A stretch of 64,000 nucleotides of DNA from assembly GCA_001314845.1 (NCBI GenBank), contig LJZQ01000009.1, positions 1-64,000 on the forward strand, written 5' to 3'. How positions within the stretch are numbered: the first letter of the stretch is position 1; the number at the start of each line of letters is the position of its first letter. This DNA is from Marinobacter excellens HL-55. GTDB lineage: Bacteria; Pseudomonadota; Gammaproteobacteria; Pseudomonadales; Oleiphilaceae. The notes beneath the pieces were generated by a model that did not search any database, had not been told where the DNA came from, and saw only the letters and a list, made by a program, of their open reading frames with translations. Shown one piece after another: positions 31,190 to 39,946 of this stretch. The position numbers were made by a program, and so were the translations under genes.

Positions 31190-33328
31190 ATGATGTTGCT
31201 GTCGCTGCTTGCTAACCGGGATGGCCGAATCCCGCTGGAATCCATGAAAACCATCGGCAACCGAGCCAACCGGCCCCGGATGCTTCGCTGTGCTGAAGGG
31301 GTCAGTCTTTGGCTGGCGATGCTGATGATGTTGTTTGTGCACCCAATCTACGCCGAAGCCCGCGCAATGGACATGGAGCAACCCGGGCAACTGTACCTGA
31401 TGGACGGCCAGAATGCCTGGCAGCAGCCGGCGTTGATTCTGGACAGCGATTTCAGCGTGCAGGTGTCGGGCTTATTGGCGCAAACCACGCTGACCCGAGC
31501 GTTCCGCAATACCAGCGACCGCTGGCTGGAAGGGGTGTTTGTGTTCCCGTTGCCGGACAAGGCGACCGTGTATGGATTGACCATGACCGTCGGTGAGCGC
31601 GAAGTGGTCGGGCGCATTGAGGCCAAAGCCAGTGCACGACAAACCTATGAACGCGCCAAGGCCGCCGGTCAACATGCTGCGACACTCGAGCAACAACGGC
31701 CGAACCTGTTCACCAGCCGGGTCGCCAATATTCCGCCCGGCGAAACAGTTCGGGTTGAGATCCGCTACCAGCAGGTTTTGGATTATCGCCAGGGCGAATT
31801 CGAGTTGCGCCTGCCGACCACGCTGACGCCACGCTACATGCCCGGCGAACCGGTCACCAATACTGAAAGTCAGTGGCAGTCCGGCTGGGCCGTGCCCACC
31901 ACCCAGGTGCCGGATGCCGGCGACATCAGCCCGTTTACCGTTCGCCCGTCCGATGTTGACCGCGCCAGTCACCGGGCCGCGATCGACTTGACGATCGACA
32001 GCGGTTTAGCGCTTGCCAGTGTCACCAGTCCCAGCCATCGTTTGCACGTTGAAATGGACGGCAGCCGGGCACAAGTGCGGCCCGAGCAAGGCAAGGTATT
32101 GATGGATCGCGATGTGATCGTGAGATGGCGCCCGGTGGCGGGCAGTGAGCCGTCGGCGGCGGTGTTCCATCAGCAGTGGCAGGGTGAGGACTATCTGATG
32201 GCCATGGTGCTGCCACCGGAATCGGTCGGGCCGGTGCTGCGTCGGGAGCTCAGCTTTGTCATTGATACTTCCGGTTCAATGGCGGGTGACGCCATTACAC
32301 AGGCCCGGTCTGCGCTACTCCGTGGCCTGGACACTCTGCGCCCGGGCGATACCTTCAACGTGATTCAGTTTAACAGCCAGGCCCATGCACTGTTTCCCGC
32401 CGCGGTGCCGGCCCAGGGGCACTATCTCGCCCGAGCCCGGCGTTATGTTCAGGATTTGCAGGCCAATGGCGGTACGGAAATGGCAGGCGCGCTGTCACTA
32501 GCCATGAGCATGGACGCCAGCGCGGACGAGGAGCAGGTGCGTCAGCTGGTGTTTATCACTGACGGTGCCGTGGGTAACGAGGCTGCGCTGTTTGATCAGA
32601 TTCGTTCCGGGCTGAACAATCGGCGGCTGTTTACCGTGGGGATTGGTTCGGCGCCCAACATGCATTTTCTGCGGGAAGCCGCCCGTTGGGGCCGCGGAGA
32701 ATTCACCGCGATTCACAACAGTGCAGACGTCGATCAGGCGCTGAACCGTTTGTTTGCCGCCATGGAAGCCCCGGTGCTGACCAGTCTGGATGTTCGCTGG
32801 CCGGATCAGGGCCAGCCGCTGACGCCGGTGCCGGCGCGCCCGGGGGATCTGTTTCGCGGTACGCCACTGATTCAGGTGGTCAAAGGGCTGCCAGCCAGCG
32901 GCGTGTTGCATGTGTCTGGCCAGTTGCCGGGTGGGCGAGACTGGCATGTTCGGCTGGATCTGGCCAACTCTGCACCCGCCGGCGGGCTGAACCGACAGTG
33001 GGCGCGGGGCCGGATTGACGAGCTGATCGATGCGGCAAGCCTTCAACGTACATCGCCTGACCAGGACTACATTGTTGACTTGTCGACTCGCCACAGCGTG
33101 ATATCGCCCTTCACCAGTTTTGTCGCAGTTGAAAAACGCAAGGCCCGGCCGGAGGCAGAGGTCGCGGGCAGTGAGGCTATCCCCACATTACTGCCTGCCG
33201 GCAGTCAGTCCGGCATGCTGCGTTACCCGCAAACCGCCACCTTTGGCCCGCTGTTTACCGCACTGGGTCTGGTTGGGCTGATGTTTGCGCTGGCCATTGC
33301 GATGCTGAGCCGGAGGCAAACCCTATGA
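31190..33328 (+). CDS. Marine proteobacterial sortase target protein (VIT-VWA domains)
   Basis: A surface protein of about 712 residues. A signal peptide (VSLWLAMLMMLFVHPIYAEA) leads to a VIT domain (FRNTSDRWLEGVFVFPLPDK; NIPPGETVRVEIRYQQVLDY). A VWA domain with an intact metal site (VIDTSGSMAGDA) follows. The C-terminal sorting signal reads YPQTAT followed by a hydrophobic helix (LFTALGLVGLMFALAIAML) and the positive tail SRRQTL. The sorting box is YPQTA in place of the usual LPxTA/G. Starts at 31187 (GTG), 31190 and 31193 are possible; 31190 has the best spacing (seven bases) to AAGGA. The stop overlaps the sortase start (ATGA). VWA and VIT suggest adhesion or protein binding outside the cell. 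Confidence 0.92.
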   Translation: MMLLSLLANRDGRIPLESMKTIGNRANRPRMLRCAEGVSLWLAMLMMLFVHPIYAEARAMDMEQPGQLYLMDGQNAWQQPALILDSDFSVQVSGLLAQTTLTRAFRNTSDRWLEGVFVFPLPDKATVYGLTMTVGEREVVGRIEAKASARQTYERAKAAGQHAATLEQQRPNLFTSRVANIPPGETVRVEIRYQQVLDYRQGEFELRLPTTLTPRYMPGEPVTNTESQWQSGWAVPTTQVPDAGDISPFTVRPSDVDRASHRAAIDLTIDSGLALASVTSPSHRLHVEMDGSRAQVRPEQGKVLMDRDVIVRWRPVAGSEPSAAVFHQQWQGEDYLMAMVLPPESVGPVLRRELSFVIDTSGSMAGDAITQARSALLRGLDTLRPGDTFNVIQFNSQAHALFPAAVPAQGHYLARARRYVQDLQANGGTEMAGALSLAMSMDASADEEQVRQLVFITDGAVGNEAALFDQIRSGLNNRRLFTVGIGSAPNMHFLREAARWGRGEFTAIHNSADVDQALNRLFAAMEAPVLTSLDVRWPDQGQPLTPVPARPGDLFRGTPLIQVVKGLPASGVLHVSGQLPGGRDWHVRLDLANSAPAGGLNRQWARGRIDELIDAASLQRTSPDQDYIVDLSTRHSVISPFTSFVAVEKRKARPEAEVAGSEAIPTLLPAGSQSGMLRYPQTATFGPLFTALGLVGLMFALAIAMLSRRQTL

Positions 33329-33906
33329 GCCGGTTGCTGCTTATGTTAATCGGGTGCTCCGCGACAGCACTGATGTTCGGGCTCTGGATTCCATTCAAGG
33401 CGCTGGTGGCGCAAGAGTTGCTTACCCTGGCCTGGGCAGAGAGCCAGGCTCGGCAGACTGAAGCAAGACCCTGGCCCTGGGCGGACACCTGGCCGGTGGC
33501 ACGCCTCTACATACCCGAACTCGGGGCATCGATGATCGTGCTCGAGGGTGTCCATGGCGAAAGTCTGGCGTTCGGGCCTGGTCGGGTGCCGGCTGGCGCC
33601 GAGGGACCGGTGATCCTGGCCGGACATCGCGACACACACTTCAAACCTCTGCAATTTCTGGCACCGGGCAACGAATTACGATTGCAGGGTAAAGACCAGC
33701 ATTGGCAGCGTTATCGGGTCACCGATATTCGCGTGGTGGACAGCCGCACGGAGTCGATTGATACCCATGCTCTGGATGCTGACACCCTGCTGTTGGTGAC
33801 CTGTTATCCCTTCGACAGCATGGATGCCCGAGGCCCCCTGCGGTACGTAGTCGAGGCGAGCCCCGTTTACGCACTTGAACAAAAGGATACTGTTGCGGCC
33901 CTTTGA
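33325..33906 (+). CDS. Class GN sortase
   Basis: A 193-residue membrane-anchored cysteine transpeptidase. An N-terminal helix (LLLMLIGCSATALMFGLW) is followed by the sortase barrel with all three catalytic residues: His101 in AGHRDTHF, Cys160 in LLVTCYPFD and Arg173 in GPLRYVV. These are the marks of the Gram-negative (GN) class. Its ATG overlaps the target stop, so target and sortase are made together, and no other sorting-signal protein is seen in the window. The acceptor in a Gram-negative envelope is unknown. Confidence 0.95.
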   Translation: MSRLLLMLIGCSATALMFGLWIPFKALVAQELLTLAWAESQARQTEARPWPWADTWPVARLYIPELGASMIVLEGVHGESLAFGPGRVPAGAEGPVILAGHRDTHFKPLQFLAPGNELRLQGKDQHWQRYRVTDIRVVDSRTESIDTHALDADTLLLVTCYPFDSMDARGPLRYVVEASPVYALEQKDTVAAL

Positions 33907-33907
33907 G

Positions 33908-33931
33908 TTTGGCGTACACTCGTACGCCAAA
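33908..33931 (+). terminator. Hairpin directly after the sortase gene
   Basis: Perfect ten-base-pair stem TTTGGCGTAC / GTACGCCAAA with a four-base loop, beginning two bases after the stop. It is followed by TTGATC, not a U-run. It may terminate the target-sortase transcript or protect its 3' end; its symmetry could also be an operator for the downstream plsC. Confidence 0.5.
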
Positions 33932-33954
33932 TTGATCGGTATCGGAAAGGCAGT

Positions 33955-34674
33955 ATGGCTTTATTGAGAAAAGTGCTGGCGTGGATCAGCGTGGCGGTGT
34001 TGTGCTGTCTGGCTTTGGTGATGTACCTGGCCCGTCCGTTTAATCCGGATAACAACCGGCTACTGGGTCGGGCATTGGCTCGGGTAGGGCGGTGCATGCT
34101 GGGCATGAAGCGCCCTCTATATGGGGCGGAGAACGTGCCCCAGGGCCGCCCCACGGTGATCATTGCCAATCATCAGCAAAACGATGACCTGTTTGTATTG
34201 GGCGATCTTCTGCCGCCGCGCACCGTCACTGTTGGCAAATCGGCATTGTTATGGACGCCGTTTTTTGGTCAGGTGTTCTGGCTGGGCGGCAACATCATCC
34301 TCAACCGCAGTCGCTCCAGAAAGGCGGTTGCCGTCATGCAGGCCACCAGCGACGCCATTAATCGCCAGAACAAAAGTATCTGGGTATTCCCGGAGGGCAC
34401 CCGCAGCCGGGGTCGCGGTCTTGGCAAGTTCAAGAAGGGTGCGTTTCATGCGGCGGTTGCTGCCGGTGCGCCAATTACCATGGTGTGTGCGGCCGAGTAT
34501 CACGGCAAAACCCGGGGCTGGTTTGGCGCCCGCGCCTCTGTGCCCGTGCGTATTCTTCCACCGGTTGAAACCCGGGGCATGACCGCTGATGACATCCCAG
34601 AGTTGATGGCAAAGTGTCATCAACAGATGTCGGAGGCCATTGCCAGCCTCGCCGCAACATCCGGAACTTCTTGA
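33955..34674 (+). CDS. plsC: 1-acyl-sn-glycerol-3-phosphate acyltransferase
   Basis: A 239-residue inner-membrane enzyme that adds the second acyl chain to lysophosphatidate to give phosphatidate. It has an N-terminal helix (VLAWISVAVLCCLALVMYLA), acyltransferase motif I NHQQNDD (the HX4D catalytic pair), and motif III FPEGTRSRGRG followed by FKKGAFH. Length and motif order are those of PlsC. It probably has its own transcript, separated from the sortase by a hairpin. Paralogues with this look are common in marine gammaproteobacteria, so it may not be the only PlsC. Confidence 0.92.
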   Translation: MALLRKVLAWISVAVLCCLALVMYLARPFNPDNNRLLGRALARVGRCMLGMKRPLYGAENVPQGRPTVIIANHQQNDDLFVLGDLLPPRTVTVGKSALLWTPFFGQVFWLGGNIILNRSRSRKAVAVMQATSDAINRQNKSIWVFPEGTRSRGRGLGKFKKGAFHAAVAAGAPITMVCAAEYHGKTRGWFGARASVPVRILPPVETRGMTADDIPELMAKCHQQMSEAIASLAATSGTS

Positions 34675-34747
34675 ACGGCCACGAAAAACAGGGCAGTCTT
34701 CTGGTCAGTATTATACTCTGGACGGGTAACCATGGAGGTATGAGCAG

Positions 34748-34990
34748 ATGAGCCTGATCTGGTTTTTGATTATTGGTGGTCTTGCTGGCTGGCTGGCGGG
34801 GCTGATCATGAAAGGCAAGGGCTTTGGTGTGCTTGCCAACATCGGTATTGGTATCGTCGGGTCTGTGATTGGCGGTGTGCTTTTTGGTGTGCTGGGGCTG
34901 GCGGTAAAGAGTGTGGTCGGTGAGCTGGTAACAGCCACGGTCGGCGCGGTGCTGCTGCTGGCGGTGGTTAACAAGATCAAGCAGGGCTGA
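34748..34990 (+). CDS. GlsB/YeaQ/YmgE family stress membrane protein
   Basis: An 80-residue, very hydrophobic, Gly-rich protein matching the transglycosylase-associated family: LIWFLIIGGLAGWLAGLIMK, then GIGIVGSVIGGVLFGVLGL. It has three predicted helices and a short basic tail. GGAGG lies eight bases before the ATG, and a -10 hexamer TATACT sits at 34712-34717, which suits general-stress control known for relatives. Two bases separate it from the MAPEG gene. Membrane stress protection is presumed from the family; the mechanism is unknown. Confidence 0.9.
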   Translation: MSLIWFLIIGGLAGWLAGLIMKGKGFGVLANIGIGIVGSVIGGVLFGVLGLAVKSVVGELVTATVGAVLLLAVVNKIKQG

Positions 34991-34992
34991 CC

Positions 34993-35394
34993 ATGATTGT
35001 ACCCGTAACCGCTGTATTTGCGGCCGCCATAGGCCTGTTGTTGCTAGTGTTGTCTGGCCAGGTAGTAAAGTATCGGCTGAAGTACCGCAAAGGTATGGGC
35101 GTGAATGACGATCAGGAGTTTGAGGCAGCGGTCCGTGCCCACGCCAACCTGATCGAGTATGCACCGGTCGGCCTGATCATGTTGGCGATTGCCGAACTTA
35201 ACGGTGTCTCTTCAAGTCTGATCTACTGGACCGGCATGGCGTTGGTCGTGGGGCGCATTCTTCATGCCTGGGGCATGATCAACGGTAAGGGCGGCCCCCA
35301 CAAAGCACGCATGGCCGGTATTTTGCTGACCTGGTTAGCGATACTGGTGGCGGCTGTGCTGCTGTTGTGGAATGTCTGGCAGGTGTATGGCTGA
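34993..35394 (+). CDS. MAPEG family membrane protein
   Basis: A 133-residue four-helix membrane protein. Helix 1 is VFAAAIGLLLLVLSGQVV; the family signature AVRAHANLIEYAPVGLIMLA contains the conserved Asn and Glu. Helices 3 and 4 follow, with GRILHAWGM between. MAPEG members include glutathione-using microsomal transferases; the conserved residues suggest glutathione binding, but the bacterial role is unproven. It follows the GlsB-like gene after two bases and ends at a strong bidirectional terminator. Confidence 0.9.
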   Translation: MIVPVTAVFAAAIGLLLLVLSGQVVKYRLKYRKGMGVNDDQEFEAAVRAHANLIEYAPVGLIMLAIAELNGVSSSLIYWTGMALVVGRILHAWGMINGKGGPHKARMAGILLTWLAILVAAVLLLWNVWQVYG

Positions 35395-35411
35395 GTGATT
35401 GGCTTGACCAA

Positions 35412-35439
35412 AAAAACGGGGCCTGCAGGCCCCGTTTTT
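35412..35439. terminator. Bidirectional rho-independent terminator
   Basis: A perfect 28-base palindrome. AAAAA, then a GC-rich stem of seven pairs (CGGGGCC / GGCCCCG) with a TGCA centre, then TTTTT. It stops both the MAPEG transcript (plus) and the OmpA-like transcript (minus). Confidence 0.93.
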
Positions 35440-35455
35440 GTGTTCAGATTATCCA

Positions 35456-35896
35456 TTACAGAGCCTGGGCAATGTCCAGTGTGAGGTACTCCAGCTCCAC
35501 CCGACGGTTTGCGGCATGGTCTTCCGGTCTCGCCAGTGGTCGGTCCGATCCCCAGGTAGCCAGAACCAGTGCCGACTGGTGAACCCCTTCGCGCATCAGT
35601 AAGCGAGCCACGGTATTGGCTCTTTGCCGGGCCAGAAACCGGTTGTACTCATCGGCGCCGAACTGATCGGCATGGCCATGAATTCTCACCCGCACACCGG
35701 GGTGGCTTTTCAGGTAGGCCGCGTGTTGCTTGAGTACCTCGAGGTCGCTGGCATCGAGATTATGCTTGTTGAAACCGTAGTGAAAACGGGTGCGGTGAGG
35801 GCGGGCCTCGTTACGGGAAAGGCCACCTGCCATTACACCGAACGCCAGTGCCGCCTTGGCCAGCATTTCAGGGTTGTCCAAAACAAGTACGGTCAT
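35456..35896 (-). CDS. OmpA C-terminal-like domain protein without a clear signal peptide
   Basis: A 146-residue protein whose last 105 residues form an OmpA/MotB peptidoglycan-binding fold: FHYGFNKHNLDASDLEVLKQ, VRVRIHGHADQFGADEYN and ANRRVELEYL, with the conserved Asp and Arg of the diaminopimelate site in the expected places. The N-terminus (MTVLVLDNPEMLAKAALAFG) is only mildly hydrophobic and lacks a basic start or lipobox, so export is unclear. GAGGA precedes the ATG by eight bases. It may be a minimal periplasmic peptidoglycan binder exported by an atypical signal, or a cytoplasmic descendant. Confidence 0.8.
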   Translation of the reverse strand: MTVLVLDNPEMLAKAALAFGVMAGGLSRNEARPHRTRFHYGFNKHNLDASDLEVLKQHAAYLKSHPGVRVRIHGHADQFGADEYNRFLARQRANTVARLLMREGVHQSALVLATWGSDRPLARPEDHAANRRVELEYLTLDIAQAL

Positions 35897-36190
35897 GTGC
35901 AGTATCCTCGAATCCAGAATCCGGTTTTGTTGTTATCATGCTTTCAATATTGATTGTTGGCACGATAACGGCAATTGGCGAATGGTCGATAAGCCTCGGA
36001 AGTTGATGGCTACCGATTTAATGGCATTTGTGTGACTGTGTGATGACACTGTCTGGCTGCGTACTGCGCCACAAATCTCGGACAGACTCGCCTTTTCTGC
36101 CCGCTGGAGTCCATTACACCGGGAAAAGAAGCCTCTGCTGTGGTAAAAAGCAGCTTTTCAGGGACAGATTGTGATGAATTGTGACCGCCC

Positions 36191-37642
36191 ATGCTGATTA
36201 TTCCTGCCGAAAACTCGATTAACTGGAAGCGCCCGCCCTGGGTAACCCTGGGCCTGATCATGACCTGCCTGATGGTGTTTCTGTTTTATCAGGGCGGAGA
36301 CGACCGCAAACTGGAATCAGCGCTGGAGCAATATCTGGACGGTAACCTGTTGGCGTTGGAAGGCCCAGCCTACGAAGACTACCTGCAGCGGGCCATCCGG
36401 TTTGACGGCGACCAACAGAGTGTTCTGGAACTTCAGGAGTTCCAGGGCTTGCAGGAAAACAACGAAGTGCTCTGGCAAGCGGTTACTCTGTTGCTGGACC
36501 GGGAGTTTTACCAGTACCTTCAGGAAAACCGGGATCTGATCTGGGCTCCCGCGGAGCGCAGTCAGTGGCAAAAGCAGCGAACCGCCATCGAAGAACAGTG
36601 GATCAGTCGCATGAGCGCCTACCAGTTGGGCCTGGTGCCGGCGGACCTGTCGCTCTACACCCTGATCAGTTACCAGTTTTTGCACGGGGGCTGGGGCCAT
36701 ATTATCGGTAACTTGCTGTTCCTGTTCCTGCTGGGCTTTACCGTCGAAAAAGCACTGGGTGCCGGCCGGTTTCTGGCGGCTTATCTGGTGTGTGGTGCTC
36801 TGTCAGGGTTGGCATTTGTCGGGTTTTCGATGAGCAGTCACATACCGCTGGTGGGTGCCTCCGGGTCTATCTCCGGGTTGATGGGCATGTATGTGGCCAT
36901 CTATGGCCTGCAGAAGATCCGGTTTTTCTATTTCCTCGGTTTTTATTTCAACTATTTTCGGGCCCCGGCGATTGCCCTGTTACCGGTCTGGATTGGCAAA
37001 GAAATCTACGATTACTGGTATGCCGGTGCCACGGGTATTGCTTACATGGCCCATGCCGGCGGGCTGGTGGCCGGCGCAGTGCTGGTCTGGCTGCTGGGTA
37101 AAAGCTGGCTACAAGTGAAAGAGGAGTTTTTCGAGCCAGAAGAAGACGAGCAGGACGCCCGTTTTACAAGCTCCTACGCCCAGGCCATGGCGAGCCTTGG
37201 CCGAATGGAATTCGATCTGGCCCGTCGCCAGTTTGAGGCACTGCGGGAGCATTATCCGGAGCGCACCATTGTACTGGAGCATCTCTATCATCTGGCTAAA
37301 TTACGCCCGGATCTGCCCGAGTATCGGGATCGTTCCCGGCAGCTGATGAACGATGCCATGGCTCGTCGTCAACCGGAGCAGATGGTGTCGGTATGGCAGG
37401 AATACCTGAGCAAGGGTGAGTCCCATCACCCGCTGGCGGTGGAAGACCACAACCGGGTGTTGTTCATCAGCCTGAAACATCACGACCTGAAAGCCGCAGA
37501 GAAGGCCTTTGAGCGCATGCGTGCGCACGGTGACCCGGACCTGGTCAATGAGGCCTGCCGATTGCTGCTGGCGGAGTTTGAGAAACTGCAGATGGAACCA
37601 AAAGCACGGCACTACCGGCAGCTGTTACAGAGCCAGCATTGA
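36191..37642 (+). CDS. Rhomboid protease with long first loop and C-terminal helical repeats
   Basis: A 483-residue rhomboid. Membrane helix 1 (VTLGLIMTCLMVFLFYQ) is followed by an unusually long soluble insert, about residues 35-145. The protease core then has HGGWGHIIGNLLFLF, catalytic Ser224 in GASGS and catalytic His288 in MAHAGG. After the last helix (near residue 305) comes a C-terminal domain of about 170 residues made of helical, TPR-like repeats. Catalytic residues are intact. No clear ribosome site precedes the ATG, but the sequence from it matches the family's usual start. It is convergent with a zinc-finger membrane protein that has a similar repeat tail. Confidence 0.92.
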   Translation: MLIIPAENSINWKRPPWVTLGLIMTCLMVFLFYQGGDDRKLESALEQYLDGNLLALEGPAYEDYLQRAIRFDGDQQSVLELQEFQGLQENNEVLWQAVTLLLDREFYQYLQENRDLIWAPAERSQWQKQRTAIEEQWISRMSAYQLGLVPADLSLYTLISYQFLHGGWGHIIGNLLFLFLLGFTVEKALGAGRFLAAYLVCGALSGLAFVGFSMSSHIPLVGASGSISGLMGMYVAIYGLQKIRFFYFLGFYFNYFRAPAIALLPVWIGKEIYDYWYAGATGIAYMAHAGGLVAGAVLVWLLGKSWLQVKEEFFEPEEDEQDARFTSSYAQAMASLGRMEFDLARRQFEALREHYPERTIVLEHLYHLAKLRPDLPEYRDRSRQLMNDAMARRQPEQMVSVWQEYLSKGESHHPLAVEDHNRVLFISLKHHDLKAAEKAFERMRAHGDPDLVNEACRLLLAEFEKLQMEPKARHYRQLLQSQH

Positions 37643-37658
37643 TCGGGCTGGCAGCGAG

Positions 37659-39113
37659 TTACTCCGATACCTCGAAACTGGCCTTCGGGCCTTTCAGGGG
37701 TTGCTGATTGCGGGCCTGCTCCAGCCAGACATCAATGTGCCCCTGAACTGGATGGGATGTGCAGCGTTTCTTGATGAATGAGAGAAATGCACTCGCCTTT
37801 TCCCATTGTTGCAGGCCATTCGCCAACGCCTGGGCGGCAATCAGGTAGGCCGGCGCCAGCTGGTCGCTGTCCGGGAACCGCTTGTGAAAATCCTGCAATA
37901 ACCGCAGTGCCGGTTTGTAATGCCCGCGATGGTAAAGCGCGCGGGCGCATTGCACCGCCAGTTCCGGATCGTCCAGCTGAAAACCTGGTTCTGCGGCTTG
38001 CAGGGTCTGGATTAATTGATTCAGACCGTCGCCATCATGGCGCTGAGCCAGCCAGATCATCAACCGCGGGTGGTATCGATACAACTCGGTGGTTGCCTGC
38101 CTTGCGGTCAGGATCTGATAGAGCTGGCCAATTCGCTTGGGATCGTCGCGATCCTTCTTCAACGCCTCGATCAACATGCTTTGCACCCGGTCGTAGTTGC
38201 CGTCTTTCAGATTCATATCCAGATCGGCATCGAATCGGGTGCTGCGATCCCGGTGCTGGTTGTCCGCCGCCGTGTTGCCATCCTGAAGGTCTGAAGCGAA
38301 GCCCAGCTCTTCCTGATACTGGAACAGCAGATAACCCAGCATATGGAACAGGATCAGCGTGAAGGTACTGTTCAGAAAGCCTGCCAGGGGCTGGGCAACC
38401 CACATCGGGAAGTGATTGACCGCAAAGTCCTGGGCCGCACCAGACGCCAGCGTCAGCAAAATCAGGTAGCCGTATAGCAGGAAGTAGGGTGTGCCGATGC
38501 GCGAGATGATCACCGCCAGATTCATTGGGTTTACCGCCGCACCCACCGAGCGCTCCATGGCCAGCACCATGATGCTGGCGGGCAGTGCAAGAACCACAAA
38601 GGCCAGGGCCAGCAACATAAGAATCGGGCCGCCAATCATGGCCGCCGTTGCCACCAGCGCCCCCATCAGCACAAACACCAGTAGCTGCAGGATGACGATA
38701 TCAAACCCGCTGCCGGTAAACGCGACGGAAATCGCCGGTGGCTTCAGGTGCCCCTCTGCAGTGTGATTGATCACGGCGTAGGTGTATTTGAACAGGGCCA
38801 GGGCCAGTACCAGCCATATAATCAGCCCGACAATATTGGCCGGCGCCACCACGGGCACCAGGGTGCAAATGGCGATAACAATGAGGGGGTCGGTGTGAAA
38901 TGGGTATCTGAAAAAAGCACCGATACGCTGCCAGAAGGGCACTACCTCGGTGGCGGCGCCAAGGTATCGCATGGCTTTGCTGCATCGGGGGCACAGCGCC
39001 ATGCGCTGGCGGCTATCAGCGTCGGGCATGCAGCGATTGCAATAATGCCTCTGGCACTCACCACAGTGCCACTTGGCCGGATCACCCGGATGGTAATGAC
39101 AATCGTGCTTCAC
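37659..39113 (-). CDS. Zinc-finger multi-pass membrane protein with C-terminal helical repeats
   Basis: A 484-residue protein. Residues 1-50 form a B-box-like zinc finger (CHYHPGDPAKWHCGECQRHY, then CNRC and CPRC). Residues about 70-270 hold five or six hydrophobic helices resembling DUF4013-type proteins (IAICTLVPVVAPANIVGLII; LLVFVLMGALVATAAMIGG). The C-terminal 200 residues are helical repeats of TPR type (YHRGHYKPALRLLQDFHKRF). A GTG start follows AGGA. The repeat region resembles that of the facing rhomboid gene in order and spacing of its helices. No enzyme motif is seen; a scaffold or substrate receptor is possible. Confidence 0.78.
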   Translation of the reverse strand: MKHDCHYHPGDPAKWHCGECQRHYCNRCMPDADSRQRMALCPRCSKAMRYLGAATEVVPFWQRIGAFFRYPFHTDPLIVIAICTLVPVVAPANIVGLIIWLVLALALFKYTYAVINHTAEGHLKPPAISVAFTGSGFDIVILQLLVFVLMGALVATAAMIGGPILMLLALAFVVLALPASIMVLAMERSVGAAVNPMNLAVIISRIGTPYFLLYGYLILLTLASGAAQDFAVNHFPMWVAQPLAGFLNSTFTLILFHMLGYLLFQYQEELGFASDLQDGNTAADNQHRDRSTRFDADLDMNLKDGNYDRVQSMLIEALKKDRDDPKRIGQLYQILTARQATTELYRYHPRLMIWLAQRHDGDGLNQLIQTLQAAEPGFQLDDPELAVQCARALYHRGHYKPALRLLQDFHKRFPDSDQLAPAYLIAAQALANGLQQWEKASAFLSFIKKRCTSHPVQGHIDVWLEQARNQQPLKGPKASFEVSE

Positions 39114-39319
39114 GGTAGGTCCTGATCCGTCAGAAAACAGCCGCTAATCATGACAGAACTGGCCCCCAATCGCATCAGATCCGTTCACAGTTACAGCTTG
39201 CCAGTTACCTGAGTACATCCACTGATCCCCGGCCAGTCCAGTGATCTCAGGCCCAGATCGGGCGTGTTGCCCCTGCAAGGTTAAAACTTCGGAATAACCT
39301 AATAAAGATTTAGTGCTTT

Positions 39320-39347
39320 TTGCCGTTATCCTTATCGCGAGTATATA
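39320..39347 (+). promoter_or_regulatory. Candidate sigma-70 promoter of the SCO-chemoreceptor operon
   Basis: TTGCCG (39320-39325), 16 bases, TATATA (39342-39347); predicted start near 39355, just before the SCO gene. The rest of the 250-base gap shows nothing else clear. Confidence 0.5.
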
Positions 39348-39364
39348 GATAGAGAAATCAATGA

Positions 39365-39946
39365 ATGCATAAGATATCCAGTCGAGTGGCATTGTTTGTT
39401 CTGGCGTTTGGTTTGCTGGCATCACTGCCGCTGCTCGGCCACGTAACCCGTGATAGCCATTTTTATGGTTTTAAAACCGATTTGCCGGTGCCTGAACTGC
39501 CAGGTTACGTGGCCGGTGCTGAGCAATTGCGATTGGTGTTTTTCGGCTACCAGCATTGCGGCACCGTGTGCCCGTTACAGTTGATGAATCTGAAGCACCT
39601 GCACCAGCGGCTGGAACGGCAGCCGGTGCGGTTTGTGTTTATTACCCTGGACCCGGAACGTGACAGCCAGCAAGAGCTGGATCGGATCATGGCAGTGATG
39701 GGTGAGAACTTTCGTGCGGTACGCCCCGGCAGTCAGGCCGAGGCCCAGCGCCTGGCGATGGGATTTTCCGAGTTCGCGGCCAGAACCGGCGGCGAACACT
39801 ACGATTTTGACCACAGCGCCCGAATTTACGCAGTAACGCCAGACAACCGGCGGCATCTGCTTTACAGCTCACCCGAACTGGACCTGGATCGGGTGCAGGG
39901 CGACATTGAACGGCTTATGGCCGGCCTACAAGGAGGACCGCAATGA
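39365..39946 (+). CDS. SCO1/SenC family copper-binding thioredoxin-like protein
   Basis: A 193-residue periplasmic protein anchored by an N-terminal helix ([17 protein letters not shown]). The SCO fold is clear: metal-binding CxxxC (Cys65, Cys69 in HCGTVCP), the [11 protein letters not shown] strand, and the third ligand His150 in [13 protein letters not shown] proteins deliver copper to cytochrome oxidase or act as thiol redox proteins. No oxidase genes are nearby; instead the stop overlaps the start of a chemoreceptor (ATGA), pointing to a sensory rather than assembly role. The family call is confident. Confidence 0.92.
   Translation: MHKISSRVALFVLAFGLLASLPLLGHVTRDSHFYGFKTDLPVPELPGYVAGAEQLRLVFFGYQHCGTVCPLQLMNLKHLHQRLERQPVRFVFITLDPERDSQQELDRIMAVMGENFRAVRPGSQAEAQRLAMGFSEFAARTGGEHYDFDHSARIYAVTPDNRRHLLYSSPELDLDRVQGDIERLMAGLQGGPQ

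Noticed and set aside
39365..39946. SCO gene as part of a cytochrome oxidase assembly operon
   Set aside because: No oxidase, CtaG or heme biosynthesis genes are adjacent; the only coupled gene is a chemoreceptor.
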